Shown here: one piece after another, positions 5,939-6,576 of the stretch
Layout: every line of letters starts with the position of its first letter
How positions within the stretch are numbered: the first letter of the stretch is position 1
Source: an uncultured Oscillospiraceae bacterium
Lineage (GTDB): Bacteria > Bacillota > Clostridia > Oscillospirales > Ruminococcaceae
Length of the DNA: 6,576 nt
NCBI GenBank assembly: GCA_934527255.1
Contig: CAKTAM010000100.1
Span: forward strand, 1 to 6,576
Direction: 5' to 3'
Program-made: the position numbers and the translations under genes
The notes under the pieces: model-generated
Told to the model about the DNA's origin: nothing
Databases searched by the model: none
The model's input: only the letters and a program-made list of their open reading frames with translations

Positions 5939-5976
5939 GGGGCCGGAGGAAGCGCTTTTCTTCGGCCCCGTTTTTT
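5939..5976 (+). terminator. Intrinsic terminator of the rhamnose operon
   Basis: The arms 5939-5952 and 5956-5969 can form a 14-bp stem, seven G-C pairs at the base and then A-U, G-C and G-U pairs, closed by a CGC loop. G and six T's (5971-5976) follow directly. It lies 42 bases after the rfbB stop and is the clearest terminator in the window. On the minus strand no T run follows the stem, so it acts in one direction only. Confidence 0.9.
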
Positions 5977-6011
5977 GTGTGCTCCGCATGCCCGTGCCCG
6001 GCACCGCCGCA

Positions 6012-6060
6012 GCTTCTGCTGCAGGCTGCCTTTGCATACATGTAAGCAGAAGCGCAAAGG
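6012..6060 (+). promoter_or_regulatory. Leader with two competing inverted repeats, one masking the ribosome binding site
   Basis: GCTTCTGCT (6012-6020) is a perfect 9-bp complement of AGCAGAAGC (6045-6053). CCTTTGC (6029-6035) is a perfect 7-bp complement of GCAAAGG (6054-6060), which covers the first five bases of the AAAGGAGG ribosome site. The second left arm lies in the loop of the first stem and the right arms touch, so the two stems interleave; the 8-nt connector is probably too short for both at once. Stem one leaves the ribosome site free and stem two partly hides it. Pairing is seen; the switch is inference, and no known riboswitch class is recognised. Confidence 0.35.
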
Positions 6061-6063
6061 AGG
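6056..6063 (+). promoter_or_regulatory. Ribosome binding site of the last gene
   Basis: AAAGGAGG is directly followed by an ATG at 6064 that is too close to use; the in-frame ATG at 6073 stands 9 nt away. This is the same arrangement as at rfbD, where AAAGGAGGATG is followed nine bases after the site by the real start. Confidence 0.75.
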
Positions 6064-6072
6064 ATGAGAGCG

Positions 6073-6576
6073 ATGCAGCAATGGAATGCGGCGCAATGGG
6101 CGCAGCGGTGCGCACCCTATGGGCGGGATTATGGCTGGCTGCGGGCAGCCGCGCAGCAGTACGGCGGGCAGGTACAAAGCCTTGGTGTGGCGGCCGGGGT
6201 CTTTTTTGCCCCGCGGGATGGGCAGGATCTGGGGGCACAGTATGGGCTGGAGGCCGGACAGACGCTGTGCTTCCTGCTGGAGGCGGCCGCAGAGCGGCAG
6301 CCGACGGCCGTGCGGGAGAAGCTGCCCCGAATGGCGGCGGAGCACGGGCAGGAAACCCTCCTGGCAAAGAAAGAGCCGCCCTGTCTGTTTGCCGTGCCGG
6401 TGGCATCGGGGCGCGCGGCGCTGGGCTGGCAGCTGGGGCTGCGGCTGCAGGCGATCCGCCCGCTGGTGCTGCTGCGCCCGTTTTATCTGTTTCGGGCGGC
6501 CGGTGCGCTGCCGACGCACGGCGAGCTGTGCTGCGTGCCGCTGGCGGATACCCACCGGCTTGGCTGCCTGCTGGAC
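6073..6576 (+). CDS. Unrecognised protein (5' part of gene, runs off the right edge)
   Basis: An open frame of 168 codons runs from ATG 6073 to the window end without a stop. I do not recognise the family. The N-terminal 35 residues are rich in Gln, Trp, Tyr and Arg (MQQWNAAQWAQRCAPYGRDYGW). Mildly hydrophobic stretches follow at 37-46 and 64-73, then a charged segment at 76-102, a hydrophobic-basic patch at 104-143 (LFAVPV, then LVLLRPFYLF), and ELCCVPL at 151-157. There is no signal peptide and no clear membrane helix. Many glycines use GGG, whereas the rfb genes mostly use GGC, so codon use differs from its neighbours. It follows the rhamnose operon terminator and has its own strong ribosome site, which suggests a separate transcription unit, though I found no convincing promoter. 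An intact start, ribosome site and uninterrupted frame make it probably real. Confidence 0.65.
   Translation, partial: MQQWNAAQWAQRCAPYGRDYGWLRAAAQQYGGQVQSLGVAAGVFFAPRDGQDLGAQYGLEAGQTLCFLLEAAAERQPTAVREKLPRMAAEHGQETLLAKKEPPCLFAVPVASGRAALGWQLGLRLQAIRPLVLLRPFYLFRAAGALPTHGELCCVPLADTHRLGCLLD

Noticed and set aside
6037..6044. TACATGTA palindrome upstream of the last gene, considered as an operator or a -10 box
   Set aside because: An 8-base palindrome is common by chance, no second copy was seen, and no acceptable -35 lies 16-18 bases upstream of the hexamers around it.
4571..6406. Minus-strand open frame of 611 codons opposite rfbB and the end of rfbD
   Set aside because: It overlaps genes with complete catalytic motifs on the plus strand, crosses the operon terminator, and its translation is low-complexity Arg/Pro/Ala sequence without recognisable motifs. 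Long antisense frames are expected opposite GC-rich genes.
1..6576. CRISPR array, tRNA or rRNA gene, insertion sequence or attachment site
   Set aside because: No spaced direct repeats, tRNA-like cloverleaf, transposase motifs or terminal inverted repeats with target duplication were found on reading both strands.

Overview
The window is GC-rich bacterial DNA. Strong AAGGAGG-type ribosome binding sites, two TTG starts, U-tract intrinsic terminators and a TerB-N domain protein together suggest a high-GC Firmicute (Clostridia), possibly near the gut Oscillospiraceae/Ruminococcaceae such as Faecalibacterium, Gemmiger or Subdoligranulum. That placement is inference from composition and family resemblance; no taxonomic marker is present.

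Layout. (1) Positions 1-1612, minus strand: the first 537 codons of a TerB N-terminal domain protein that starts at TTG and runs off the left edge through a long Ala/Pro-rich linker. (2) Positions 1613-1917: a divergent control region. It has an extended -10 promoter for the TerB gene on the minus strand and a second one on the plus strand for the sugar operon. A stem-loop with a seven-T run on its minus-strand side lies at the start of the operon transcript. (3) Positions 1918-5896, plus strand: a four-gene cluster for dTDP-L-rhamnose synthesis and use: a GT2 rhamnosyltransferase-like protein, rfbA (rmlA), rfbD (rmlD) and rfbB (rmlB). Gaps of about 95-112 bases separate the genes, and each holds a GC-rich stem-loop. 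A strong intrinsic terminator follows rfbB at 5939-5976. (4) Positions 6073-6576, plus strand: the first 168 codons of a protein I do not recognise, preceded by a leader with two competing inverted repeats, one of which overlaps the ribosome binding site.

How the genes work together. RfbA makes dTDP-glucose from glucose-1-phosphate and dTTP. RfbB dehydrates it to dTDP-4-keto-6-deoxyglucose. RfbC, which is not encoded here, would epimerise C3 and C5, and RfbD would reduce the product to dTDP-L-rhamnose. The GT2 enzyme at the head of the cluster probably transfers rhamnose to a cell-surface glycan. The TerB-N gene is divergent and functionally separate. Its family is linked to Ter-type stress or phage-response contexts, but the genes that would test that lie left of the window.

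The metabolic core is ordinary. The points worth a second look are the missing rfbC, the stem-loops in every operon gap, the promoter-proximal hairpin that reads as an antisense terminator, the leader of the last gene, and the two genes cut by the window edges.
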